Source: Bacteroidales bacterium
GTDB lineage: Bacteria; Bacteroidota; Bacteroidia; Bacteroidales; Muribaculaceae
Assembly (NCBI GenBank): GCA_004557385.1
Contig: SFEA01000026.1
Span: 1 to 55,738 of the forward strand
Direction: 5' to 3'
DNA: 55,738 nt
The notes below the pieces were generated by a model that saw only the letters and a list, made by a program, of their open reading frames with translations, made no database searches and was not told the origin of the DNA. Every line of letters starts with the position of its first letter. Within the stretch, counting starts at the first letter, position 1. A program made the translations under genes and the position numbers. Below are positions 35,833 through 43,439 of this stretch, piece after piece.

Positions 35833-35863
35833 CTAAATTACTAAAAATATCCGATTCTACAAA
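35833..35863 (-). promoter_or_regulatory. Promoter of the conserved hypothetical-plsC-nitrilase operon
   Basis: On the minus strand TTTG (35863-35860) is followed after 19 bases by TAATTTAG (35840-35833), one mismatch from TAnnTTTG. Transcription would start about 30-35 bases before the ATG at 35793. Confidence 0.6.
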
Positions 35864-35897
35864 CACCTTAAAATTTTTAAATTAGATAATGTATTAT

Positions 35898-36101
35898 TCA
35901 TTGGCTGTTTAACGAACGCGAAACCTCTACAAAAGACTTTTGTCCATTGATGTATTCCGCATACGCATCGTCGGCTTCACGTCCGTGCAAAACTACACAA
36001 TTGCCGCACAATTCGCAATTCGATATGCAACGGAATCGATGCTTAATATATGCCTCACGTTGTTCACGGGTTGAGTTATTTATGTCAGGTGGAATGCTCA
36101 T
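35898..36101 (-). CDS. Small cysteine-cluster protein, 67 aa
   Basis: A 67-residue protein with four closely spaced cysteines (RCISNCELCGNC, spacing C-x3-C-x2-C-x2-C at about 29-38), which looks like a zinc or iron-sulfur binding knuckle. The rest is hydrophilic: an acidic/polar N-terminus (REQREAYIKHRF) and a C-terminal helix (EADDAYAEYINGQKSFVEVSRSL). I do not recognise the family. It has an ATG start, its own upstream -7-like element (TATCTTTA on the minus strand at 36126-36133) and no overlap with other genes, so I judge it real. It is transcribed alone between a terminator upstream and the next operon promoter downstream. Confidence 0.65.
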   Translation of the reverse strand: MSIPPDINNSTREQREAYIKHRFRCISNCELCGNCVVLHGREADDAYAEYINGQKSFVEVSRSLNSQ

Positions 36102-36171
36102 TACATTATTTGTTTTTTCACGCTATAAAGATAGCACAAATATTGCAAATATTGCTTGTTGCTTGCTTAAA

Positions 36172-36216
36172 ACAATTGTGAGAGTAAAGCAAAATTTGCT
36201 CTACTCTCACAATTAA
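36172..36216 (-). terminator. Strong terminator after the OPT transporter
   Basis: A 41-base nearly perfect palindrome at 36174-36214: outer stem AATTGTGAGAGTA / TACTCTCACAATT (13 bp), one mismatch, then inner AGCAAA / TTTGCT. On the minus strand it begins 30 bases past the transporter stop and is followed by GTTTTAAG. Confidence 0.85.
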
Positions 36217-36243
36217 TATTCGTGTTATGGAACAGCTGTTCAA

Positions 36244-38199
36244 TTAAGCGTCGCGCTTGGCTTTGATGCAGGCAGTGATAAGATATATGCAAAGTGCTGC
36301 ATAAACAACCACAGCAATTCCGTTCATCATATCCTCGCTGAGAGGAGAAGTGTATTCGAAACCAGCAAAACGCATGCCGGCACTCACTACACCCATCAAT
36401 GCACCACCTGCAATAAACCCGGATGCAAGCAGAGTGCCGCGGTCGCGACGTGCTTCGTTCACATCTTTATTCTTCGAGCGGCTGCTCACAAACCAGTTGA
36501 TTGCGCCACCCACAAGCAGAGGAGCATTCAAACTCATAGGGATGAACATACCCAAAGAGAAGGCAAGAGCAGGTACACCAAGCCAGTTGAGGAGAACAGC
36601 GAAAATTGCGCCAACGATATAAAGCATCCAAGGTGTTTCGCCACCCATCATCAAAGGGTCAATCACAGCAGCCATAGCGTTAGCCTGTGGTGCCACCAAA
36701 GCATTTTCGCCAACAAAGCCATACACCTTGTTCATCACCAGCATCACGCCACCAACAGTGGCTGCCGAAACAAGTGTGCCAACAAACTTCCATGTTTGTT
36801 GTTTTGCCGGAGTGTTACCAATCCAATAGCCAATTTTCATATCGGTTACCATGCCGCCTGCCATCGAAAGGGCAGTGCAAACCACGCCACCAATCACCAT
36901 CGATGCAACGATGCCCGAGGCTCCCTTCAAACCGATTGCAACAAAAACGCCCGAAGCAATAATCAAAGTCATCAGAGTCATACCCGAAACCGGGTTTGTT
37001 CCAACTATTGCAATTGCATTTGCTGCAACTGTGGTGAACAAAAATGCGATGATTGTAACAACAACAAATGCAACAATTGTTTGCATCAAGTTTTGAATCA
37101 CTCCAAAATAGAAGAATACAAACACCACTACAAGTGCTGCTATAACTGAGAAAGCAAGCACCTTCATGGAAATATCCTTTTGGGTTCTAACCACATTCTT
37201 CACATCGGCGCCTTTGCCACCAATTTCCTTGCCGGCAAGACCTACTGCATTTTTGATAATGCCCCACGACTTGATAATGCCAATTACGCCGCTCATCGCT
37301 ATACCGCCGATGCCGATGTATCGTGCATAGTTCTTGAAGATGTCCTCCGGTGCTATGGCTGCCATGTCGGGACTCATTCCCATGATTGGAACAATCACCC
37401 ACCAAATGAATGCGCTACCGGCAAAAATGATGAAACTATATTTTAATCCTACAATGAAACCTAAACCCAGCACGGCAGAACCGGTGTTGATTCCGAACAC
37501 CATTTTTGTTTTGTCTGCCAAGGCGCTCAGCGCTGGGATAGCGCGCGTCGACAAGGTTTCGCTCCACCAAGAGAATGTTGACAGCACAAAGTCGTACAAA
37601 CCGCCGATGATGCCGGCAATAATCAGAGGCTTGGCTTGGTCGCCACCTTTTTCGCCCGAAACAAGCACCTGGGTGGTTGCTGTTGCCTCAGGGAAGGGGA
37701 ATTTGCCGTGCATATCGCTCACAAAATATTTGCGGAACGGAATAAAGAACAATATGCCCAACACACCGCCAAGCAGCGAGCTAAGGAATATCTCAAGGAA
37801 GCTGACCGCAATTTCGGGATACTTTGCTTTGAGAATATACAAAGCCGGCAGCGTGAAGATTGCACCCGCCACTACAATGCCCGATGATGCGCCAATCGAT
37901 TGCACAATCACATTCTCGCCAAGAGCATTTTTTCGTTTCATTGCGCTCGACAATCCCACTGCTATGATTGCTATAGGAATTGCTGCTTCAAACACTTGCC
38001 CAACCTTTAGTCCAAGATAGGCTGCTGCTGCGCTGAATATCACCGCCATTATTAAACCCATCGACACCGAATAGGGTGTAACCTCGGGATATTGGCATTC
38101 AGGACGCAGAATTGGTTCATACTTCTCGCCGTCTTTCAATTCGCGAAAGGCGTTTTCCGGAAGATTGACCGATAATTTTTCTTTTTCTTCGTCTTGCAT
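36244..38199 (-). CDS. OPT family oligopeptide transporter
   Basis: A polytopic transporter of the OPT family (651 residues from the ATG), which moves small peptides or metal-chelate complexes by proton coupling. I count about 14-16 hydrophobic segments over the whole length, opening after a 30-residue acidic N-terminus with VTPYSVSMGLIMAVIFSAAAAYLGLKVG (the conserved first helix). The bacterial subgroup landmarks GKFPFPEATATTQVL and NWLGVPALAFSLGMFIPMS are present. The frame extends three codons to a TTG at 38208; the ATG at 38199 is the more likely start. An imperfect dyad (AATGCA at 38244-38249, TGCATT at 38259-38264) lies upstream and might be an operator. Substrate is not predictable. 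Confidence 0.93.
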   Translation of the reverse strand: MQDEEKEKLSVNLPENAFRELKDGEKYEPILRPECQYPEVTPYSVSMGLIMAVIFSAAAAYLGLKVGQVFEAAIPIAIIAVGLSSAMKRKNALGENVIVQSIGASSGIVVAGAIFTLPALYILKAKYPEIAVSFLEIFLSSLLGGVLGILFFIPFRKYFVSDMHGKFPFPEATATTQVLVSGEKGGDQAKPLIIAGIIGGLYDFVLSTFSWWSETLSTRAIPALSALADKTKMVFGINTGSAVLGLGFIVGLKYSFIIFAGSAFIWWVIVPIMGMSPDMAAIAPEDIFKNYARYIGIGGIAMSGVIGIIKSWGIIKNAVGLAGKEIGGKGADVKNVVRTQKDISMKVLAFSVIAALVVVFVFFYFGVIQNLMQTIVAFVVVTIIAFLFTTVAANAIAIVGTNPVSGMTLMTLIIASGVFVAIGLKGASGIVASMVIGGVVCTALSMAGGMVTDMKIGYWIGNTPAKQQTWKFVGTLVSAATVGGVMLVMNKVYGFVGENALVAPQANAMAAVIDPLMMGGETPWMLYIVGAIFAVLLNWLGVPALAFSLGMFIPMSLNAPLLVGGAINWFVSSRSKNKDVNEARRDRGTLLASGFIAGGALMGVVSAGMRFAGFEYTSPLSEDMMNGIAVVVYAALCIYLITACIKAKRDA

Positions 38200-38273
38200 A
38201 GATTTCAATGATTATTTAGTTTGTATTCTCTCTCTGCACATGCAATGCATAAAAGCACTGCATTAAAATAACC

Positions 38274-38317
38274 TAAAAAAGCATTCGCCAAAATCTGAAA
38301 GGTTGTTTAGCGAATGC
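38274..38317 (-). terminator. Terminator after trpS
   Basis: On the minus strand GCATTCGC (38317-38310) pairs with GCGAATGC (38288-38281) across a 21-base loop and is followed by TTTTTT (38280-38275). It lies about 80 bases past the trpS stop. Confidence 0.82.
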
Positions 38318-38396
38318 TGTGTTATTGTTTCAATTATCCCATCGTGGTGCGGGCTGGCTAAGCTTATACACGAGTGATAAAGCAAAATCTCAATTT

Positions 38397-39464
38397 TTAG
38401 AATTTGCGAATGCCCATAATTTCACGCACCTCGCGCAAGGTTTTGCTTGCGCGTTCGCGAGCACGCTCAGCACCCAGCGCAACGGCTTTGTGCAAATACT
38501 CGTCGTTGCCTTCAATCTCTTTGATGCGTTCGCGAATCGGAGCGGTGATTTTGAGTATGTCTTCGGCAATTTCCTTCTTTAAGTCGCCGTAGCGAATCGA
38601 GCAATTGTTGTATGCCTCGGTGAAAAATGCCACTTTATCGGGTGTTGAAACCAATTCGAGTATTGTGAACAGGTTCTTAACCGGTTCGCACATTGGCGAA
38701 TTAGGCTCTTTCGGACCTTCGTCGGTGACGGCTCGCATAACTTTTTTGCGCAGCACTTTGTCCTCGTCGCGCAGATAGATGCAGTTACCTTCGCTTTTGC
38801 CCATTTTGCCGCTTCCGTCAAGACCGGGCACCTTGATGGGGTTGCTGCCGAAATTAAAGTTTTGTGGCTCCTGAAAATAATCTACGCCATAGAATGAATT
38901 GAAGCGGCGAGCAAAACGCCGAGTCAGCTCAAGGTGCTGCTCTTGGTCTTTGCCCACAGGCACATATTTTGCGTGCTGTATGAGTATGTCCACAGCCATC
39001 AGTGTGGGATAGGTGAGCAAGCCAGCGTTTACGCGTTTATTTGAATTGTTGCCGATAATTTCTTTTTCAATGGTTTCGTCCTCGTCACTCGAGGCTGTTG
39101 AGATGCCAAGCTGTTTGCGGGCCTTATCCTTGAACGAGGCGGTGCGCATAAGTTCGCCAATGCCCACGTGCATGTTCAGCAGCAAATACATTTCCGAAAT
39201 CTCGGGCACGTCGCTCTGCACGAATATGGTTGATTTTTCTGGGTCGAGACCTGCTGCCAGATATTCTGCCAAGATGCTTTTCACGTTGGCATGCAGCACG
39301 TTGGGGTCGGGGGCTGTGGTTAGTGCATGCAAGTCGGCAATGAAATAATTGGCATCATAGTTGCCTTCTTCTTGCATCTTCACAAAGTTGCGTAGCGCAC
39401 CGAAATAGTTGCCCAAATGCAGCTGACCGGTGGCGCGAATTCCACTTAAAACAATATCTTTCAT
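38397..39464 (-). CDS. trpS: Tryptophan--tRNA ligase
   Basis: Class I tryptophanyl-tRNA synthetase, 355 residues. The HIGH-type motif is HLGN at 16-19 within TGQLHLGNYFG; the KMSKS-type motif is KMGKSEGN. Substrate-binding segments GELMRTASFKDKA and GKDQEQHLELTRRFA are intact. An acidic insertion of some 20 residues (QLGISTASSDEDETIEKEI) after SFKDKAR is not present in short bacterial TrpRS such as that of B. subtilis. Its promoter overlaps the end of the upstream phosphatase gene. Monocistronic, ending in a good terminator. Confidence 0.97.
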   Translation of the reverse strand: MKDIVLSGIRATGQLHLGNYFGALRNFVKMQEEGNYDANYFIADLHALTTAPDPNVLHANVKSILAEYLAAGLDPEKSTIFVQSDVPEISEMYLLLNMHVGIGELMRTASFKDKARKQLGISTASSDEDETIEKEIIGNNSNKRVNAGLLTYPTLMAVDILIQHAKYVPVGKDQEQHLELTRRFARRFNSFYGVDYFQEPQNFNFGSNPIKVPGLDGSGKMGKSEGNCIYLRDEDKVLRKKVMRAVTDEGPKEPNSPMCEPVKNLFTILELVSTPDKVAFFTEAYNNCSIRYGDLKKEIAEDILKITAPIRERIKEIEGNDEYLHKAVALGAERARERASKTLREVREIMGIRKF

Positions 39465-39560
39465 TATATATTAAAAAAATAACTCGCCTCGCGCATGTTT
39501 TGCCGAAGCCTTACATTAAATTAGTATATTTTCTGAAGCACACTAAATGCTTTCGTTTTG

Positions 39561-39591
39561 CAAAAGTAATAATTTCTCGTGAGAAATTCAA
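39561..39591 (-). promoter_or_regulatory. Promoter of trpS
   Basis: On the minus strand TTG (39591-39589) is followed by exactly 20 bases and TACTTTTG (39568-39561), a match to TAnnTTTG. The -33 box overlaps the stop codon of the phosphatase gene. Predicted leader about 90 bases. Confidence 0.65.
39570..39589 (-). terminator. Short hairpin at the end of the inositol monophosphatase gene
   Basis: AATTTCTC GT GAGAAATT at 39571-39588 is a perfect 8-bp dyad starting at the stop codon, followed on the minus strand by ATTACTTTTG. The T-tract is poor and the loop of 2 is very tight, so it could be a terminator or an operator within the trpS promoter. Confidence 0.4.
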
Positions 39592-40382
39592 CCCGGGCTG
39601 CGCGAGAGCAATTGCGAAACCTTCTGCTTGATTATCGGAGTGCCCACCACAACCGACACGTTGCGGTCGTTGCGGAAGTGCTCACTCTCAGCGCCGGCTT
39701 CTTCGGCTATTAACAAGGCTGCGCACACGTCCCATTCGTGCAAATTAATCTCCCAAAATGCGTCGAATGCGCCCAGAGCAACATAGCAGATGTCCATTGC
39801 AGCCGACCCGAGGCGGCGAACGGCTCGCGTGAGTGGCAATATTTTCTCAAAATTATCGGTATTGTTGTCGGAAGTCAGCATTTTGTCGACGGGAAACCCG
39901 GTTCCAACCACCGCCTTGCTCAATTCCGTGCACCCCGATACGCCTATTTTGTTGCCGTTGAGATATGCTCCTTCGCCTTTCACGGCATGAAACAGCTCAT
40001 TTATGTATGGTGCATAAACAACGCCCAAAATGGTTTCGCCATCATATTTTAAGCCTATCGACACCGAAAACAATGGCAATCCGGCATTGAAGTTGGTGGT
40101 GCCGTCAAGTGGGTCAATCACCCATTCAAATGGGCTGTCGCTTTGTGTCAAGCCCGATTCTTCCGACAGTATGCGGTGGCTTGCAAAGCGCTCACGAATG
40201 CCCGAAATCACCGTCGCCTCCGACGCACGGTCGGCTGCCGTCACTATGTCGGCATCATTCAGTTTGTTTTCCACCGTCAGATTCTTGCTCCTGAAATATT
40301 CCAGTTGCACCTTGCCGGCTTTTTGAGCCAGTTCTATGGCAAGCAGAAGCAAATCGTCGGTGTTCAGTTTGTCACGAGTCAT
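39588..40382 (-). CDS. Inositol monophosphatase family protein
   Basis: A 264-residue Mg2+-dependent, Li+-sensitive-type sugar phosphatase. Metal ligands are visible in EESG (74-77), DPLDGTTNF (90-98, with Asp90 and Asp93) and WDVCAALLIAEEAG (about 215-228). The family dephosphorylates inositol-1-phosphate, fructose-1,6-bisphosphate, histidinol phosphate or PAP (CysQ), and the sequence does not discriminate cleanly. It lies 31 bases after the Lrp gene, so the two are probably one unit. Confidence 0.92.
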   Translation of the reverse strand: MTRDKLNTDDLLLLAIELAQKAGKVQLEYFRSKNLTVENKLNDADIVTAADRASEATVISGIRERFASHRILSEESGLTQSDSPFEWVIDPLDGTTNFNAGLPLFSVSIGLKYDGETILGVVYAPYINELFHAVKGEGAYLNGNKIGVSGCTELSKAVVGTGFPVDKMLTSDNNTDNFEKILPLTRAVRRLGSAAMDICYVALGAFDAFWEINLHEWDVCAALLIAEEAGAESEHFRNDRNVSVVVGTPIIKQKVSQLLSRSPG

Positions 40383-40413
40383 TTCATTAATTTTTTTTGG
40401 TGTCGACGATGCG

Positions 40414-40881
40414 TCAATCGGCTGATTTCACTACAGGAATCTGACGCTTAAACACTTCCTTAAAGCAGATGAGCGTTTCGCTGCGAGTGTCCGAAAGGTT
40501 CGACAGGCTGTTGTGAATCAGTCGCAGCAAATCCTCGTTGTTGCGGGCATATATCTTGATGAACACATCGTATTGCCCCGTGGTGTAGTAGCACTCCACC
40601 ACCTCCGGAATCTTGCGTATGGCCTCAATAATCCTTTCCGATTTCGAAGGCTCCTTCAGCATCAATCCTATGTAAGCGCAAGTGTCAAAGCCCAGCGACG
40701 AGGGGTTAATCACCGTAATCGCCTCCCTGATAACGCCCATCGAATAGAGCTTTTGCACACGCTGATGCACAGCTGCCCCGCTCACCCCACATTCCCGGGC
40801 AATCTCCAAATACGGTCGGCGAGCATTCTCCGACAGCATAACCAATATCTTAAAATCCAATGAATCGAGTTGCATTGCCAT
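40414..40881 (-). CDS. Lrp/AsnC family transcriptional regulator
   Basis: A 155-residue feast/famine regulator. The N-terminal winged helix-turn-helix (LDFKILVMLSENARRPYLEIARECGVSGAAVHQRV, about 6-42) is followed by the RAM/AsnC ligand-binding domain (about 68-145; AYIGLMLK, VVECYYTTGQYDVFIKIYA). Normal length. It likely responds to an amino acid and forms octamers, as the family does. An alternative ATG two codons in is possible. It is transcribed away from the GNAT gene, and the divergent region of 183 bases holds a plus-strand promoter and a dyad that could be its operator. Confidence 0.95.
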   Translation of the reverse strand: MAMQLDSLDFKILVMLSENARRPYLEIARECGVSGAAVHQRVQKLYSMGVIREAITVINPSSLGFDTCAYIGLMLKEPSKSERIIEAIRKIPEVVECYYTTGQYDVFIKIYARNNEDLLRLIHNSLSNLSDTRSETLICFKEVFKRQIPVVKSAD

Positions 40882-40885
40882 AATG

Positions 40886-40916
40886 TTGTTTTATTGATGT
40901 TTTACACTTATCTTTG
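40886..40916 (+). promoter_or_regulatory. Plus-strand promoter in the Lrp-GNAT divergent region
   Basis: TTG at 40886-40888, 20 bases, then TATCTTTG at 40909-40916, both matching the Bacteroidetes consensus. It would yield a transcript into the GNAT gene with a leader of about 140 bases. Confidence 0.55.
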
Positions 40917-40965
40917 CATCGCAACGGGGCTTACACCACCGCGTGTTTGCTTTGTGGATGTAAAA

Positions 40966-40978
40966 GTAATCAAATTAC
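40966..40978. promoter_or_regulatory. Small dyad, possible Lrp operator
   Basis: GTAATCAAATTAC is a perfect 5-bp dyad with a 3-base centre inside a longer AT-rich imperfect palindrome (TGTAAAAGTAATCAAATTACAC). AT-rich dyads of this kind are typical of Lrp-family binding, and an Lrp gene diverges from here; the assignment is inference. Confidence 0.3.
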
Positions 40979-41064
40979 ACAACTTAAAAAAACATATTCA
41001 ACATTTTTTTTTCGCTGCACAGCGCCATTTTCCTTTTTATTAACTCAAAACCGAGCCCACCGCA

Positions 41065-41631
41065 ATGCATATTCAATTCCAGCCCATCACACCGCAACAT
41101 TCCCATTTCGAGCCCATGAGCCGCCTCTACCAAGCCAGCTTTCCGCCCGACGAACGCCGCCCCGTGAGCCAGCTGCGCCAAATAGCCCAATCCGAAAGCC
41201 GGTTCAGCATTCTGGGCATCGCCATCCCCCAGGCTGAGGCGCACGGCAGCCCGCAGTTTGCAGGCTTCATCGCCTATTGGCACTTCGGCACGTTCATCTA
41301 TGTTGAGCACCTCGCCACCCAGCCCCAGCTGCGCTCTCAGGGACTTGGCAAAACGCTTGTCGAGCATCTGCAAAGCATGTTCCGTGGGCTCCCCATAGTG
41401 CTCGAAGTGGAACCCGCAGTCGACCACGTCACCACGCGGCGCATCGCCTTCTATCAGCGCCTCGGCTTCAGGCTGCACACCCGGTACCGCTACATGCAGC
41501 CAGCCTACAGCCCAGCCACCCAGCCGCTGCCCCTGCGGCTCATGACGTGCCACCTCACCCCGCGCTGCCACATCACACTCCGCCAAATGGCTCAAACAAT
41601 CGCTCGAGAAGTCTACCAGAATTATTATTAA
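41065..41631 (+). CDS. GNAT family N-acetyltransferase
   Basis: A 188-residue acetyltransferase of the GCN5-related fold. The acetyl-CoA-binding motif is LRSQGLGKTLVEHL (about 92-105, R/QxxGxG/A), preceded by the beta-4 strand TFIYVEHLATQP and followed by FYQRLGFR (about 130-137). Acceptor unknown. Its base composition is much richer in G+C than genes in the first 36 kb, with many GCC, CGC and CAG codons. It stands upstream of the metal transporter genes with its stop about 45 bases before their -7 box. Confidence 0.85.
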   Translation: MHIQFQPITPQHSHFEPMSRLYQASFPPDERRPVSQLRQIAQSESRFSILGIAIPQAEAHGSPQFAGFIAYWHFGTFIYVEHLATQPQLRSQGLGKTLVEHLQSMFRGLPIVLEVEPAVDHVTTRRIAFYQRLGFRLHTRYRYMQPAYSPATQPLPLRLMTCHLTPRCHITLRQMAQTIAREVYQNYY

Positions 41632-41662
41632 TAGGCGTTTTTTTGTAGGCATAGCCATGGCA

Positions 41663-41688
41663 TTGCGAAATAATTATTATATTTGCAA
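41663..41688 (+). promoter_or_regulatory. -7 box and imperfect dyad upstream of the metal ABC operon
   Basis: TATATTTG at 41678-41685 matches the -7 consensus. It lies within an imperfect AT-rich inverted repeat with outer arms TTGC and GCAA (41663-41688). An AT-rich dyad over a promoter in front of a zinc/manganese-type transporter is what a Fur/Zur-family operator would look like, but the arms match only partly. No clear -33 box. Confidence 0.35.
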
Positions 41689-41745
41689 GGCAGAATAGAA
41701 GCAAAAGCATTTTGTGGAATAATAAAAAAAGAAAAAAAGAAGAAG

Positions 41746-42639
41746 ATGAAAAAGCAAGCGTGGAAAAGCGCCTTGATGGTGATGGCGATGATTTTTTCGT
41801 TGGCGAGCTGCGTGCGCCAAGGCGAAAAGAAGCCCGTGATAGCCGTGTCGATTCCGCCGCAAAAGTGGCTGTTGGAGAAGATAGTGGGCGAGCGCTATGA
41901 AGTGGTGAGCCTGCTCTCAGGGGGCAGCAACCCCGAGACGTATGAGCCCGACATGAACCATCTGATAAGTCTTGAACGCAGCACAGCATATTTTTGCATC
42001 GGCAATATCGGTTTTGAGATGGCGATAGTCGACAAAGCGCGCACCAATAATCCGTCGATTGAAATATGCAACATCAGCCAAGGCATAGCATTGATGCGAG
42101 GCACACATCAAGGCATAGCACTGCAGCACAGCGGCGAAAGCAACTCCGACGAGTGCGACCCCCACATTTGGACCTCGGTGGCAAACGCCCGGGTGATGGC
42201 AAACAACATGTGCCAGGCAGTGAGCAGGCTCGACGCCCGGCACGCAAGGCAATACGAGCGCAACCTCGCGCAGCTGCTGAAGCAATTAGATGAGCTCGAC
42301 GCTGAGCTTCGCCAACGGCTGAGCGCTTGCCGCGGCAAGGCGTTTGTGGTGTGGCACCCCTCGCTGAGCTATTTTGCCGCCGACTACGGGCTGCAGCAGA
42401 TTGGCATGGAATATGAGGGCAAGGAGATGCCAGCAAAGGTGCTGAAAGAGGAAATCGACTATGCCCGTGCCTGCAATGCCAAGGTGTTCTTTTTTCAAAA
42501 AGGATTCGATAGCCGTCAGGTGGCAGCCGTGAACAATCAGATTGGGGCAACCTTGGTGAACATAAATCTGATGAACTACGATTGGGACAAGGAACTACTT
42601 CACATAGCAAATGCACTGCGAGAAGCCGAAAATAATTGA
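41746..42639 (+). CDS. Metal ABC transporter substrate-binding lipoprotein (ZnuA/PsaA family)
   Basis: The periplasmic or surface metal-binding component of a zinc/manganese ABC importer, 297 residues from the ATG at 41746. The lipoprotein signal ends at Cys22 (SLASC). Expected ligands are partly present: His140 in CDPHIW and His204 in VWHPSLSYFAADYG. The usual first ligand (PH.YEP) is Glu64 here (NPETYEP). A short, His/Gln-containing loop with a 10-residue repeat (QGIAL) lies between the first and second sites. The frame extends upstream to TTG 41683, but that codon is inside the -7 box and the extra residues mask the signal peptide. It overlaps the ATPase gene by 29 bases. Zn is the most likely metal, not certain. 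Confidence 0.88.
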   Translation: MKKQAWKSALMVMAMIFSLASCVRQGEKKPVIAVSIPPQKWLLEKIVGERYEVVSLLSGGSNPETYEPDMNHLISLERSTAYFCIGNIGFEMAIVDKARTNNPSIEICNISQGIALMRGTHQGIALQHSGESNSDECDPHIWTSVANARVMANNMCQAVSRLDARHARQYERNLAQLLKQLDELDAELRQRLSACRGKAFVVWHPSLSYFAADYGLQQIGMEYEGKEMPAKVLKEEIDYARACNAKVFFFQKGFDSRQVAAVNNQIGATLVNINLMNYDWDKELLHIANALREAENN

Positions 42640-43312
42640 ACTGAAAGGTGTGGGCATGAAATACCCACAGGGCAGCGTGCCATTGCGCGATGTGGAACTG
42701 TGTGTGCGCCAAGGCGATTTTGTTGCCATCACCGGCCGTAACGGCGGCGGCAAGACCACGCTGGTGCGACTGATTTTGCAGCTTCTGCAGCCCACGAGCG
42801 GCACCATTGCATACTATCGTGGTGGCGAGCAGGTGAAGCGGCTGAACATGGGCTATCTGCCACAGAAAAACTCGATTGACAGCCGTTTTCCAATCACCAT
42901 CAGGCAAGTGGTGGCATCGGGACTTGACAGCATGAACCGACCATTTGGCCTACACACCGCTGCCGACGACGAAGCCCTGGCAAACGCGCTCGAGCTGGTG
43001 GGACTCAGCCAGCTGCAGCACAGCGGCATTGGCGAAGTGTCGGGCGGACAGCTGCAGCGTGCCCTGTTGGCGAGGGCAATCATTGGGCAACGCGAAGTGC
43101 TGGTGCTCGACGAACCGTTGTCGTATATCGACAAAGAGTTCGAGCCAAAGTTTTATGAAATAATCCGCCAATTGAAGGAGCACACCACCATGCTGCTTGT
43201 ATCGCACGAGATGACAGCCATTTCGCAAATGGCAAACCGACACATCATAGTTGATGGCGGAGTGCACGAATGCCACGCCCAGCATCATTTTGTGCTAACG
43301 CAATGCCGGTGA
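42611..43312 (+). CDS. Metal ABC transporter ATP-binding protein (ZnuC-like)
   Basis: A 233-residue ABC ATPase that would power the metal importer. Walker A GRNGGGKT is at about 42-49, signature SGGQLQRALLARA at about 142, Walker B VLVLDEP with D-loop SYID, and switch His in LLVSHEM. It begins inside the end of the binding-protein gene (29-base overlap), so translation is coupled. No membrane-spanning permease follows: the next gene is pullulanase, 127 bases on. A permease elsewhere must complete the transporter. G+C-rich, like the two genes before it. Confidence 0.9.
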   Translation: MHCEKPKIIELKGVGMKYPQGSVPLRDVELCVRQGDFVAITGRNGGGKTTLVRLILQLLQPTSGTIAYYRGGEQVKRLNMGYLPQKNSIDSRFPITIRQVVASGLDSMNRPFGLHTAADDEALANALELVGLSQLQHSGIGEVSGGQLQRALLARAIIGQREVLVLDEPLSYIDKEFEPKFYEIIRQLKEHTTMLLVSHEMTAISQMANRHIIVDGGVHECHAQHHFVLTQCR

Positions 43313-43439
43313 ACACGGTGGAGCCGCATGCACACACACACATTCATAGGGCAAAAGCGGAATTTTTACGGAAAACTGATTGATTAAAAATCTATCCACA
43401 ATAACTAACCTTTTTTTTAGCAGAACCGAATAATCGAAA

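Noticed and set aside
37334..38020. Plus-strand ORF of 228 codons opposite the OPT transporter
   Set aside because: The product is a mirror of the transporter's hydrophobic codons with no recognisable fold; the OPT frame has clear family motifs.
40914..41237. Plus-strand ORF of 107 codons overlapping the GNAT start
   Set aside because: It lies in the promoter leader and in another frame of the GNAT gene, with a composition unlike a real protein.
42074..42907. Minus-strand ORF of 277 codons opposite the metal transporter genes
   Set aside because: Long open frames arise from high G+C here; the Cys/His/Arg-rich product spans two well-supported genes.
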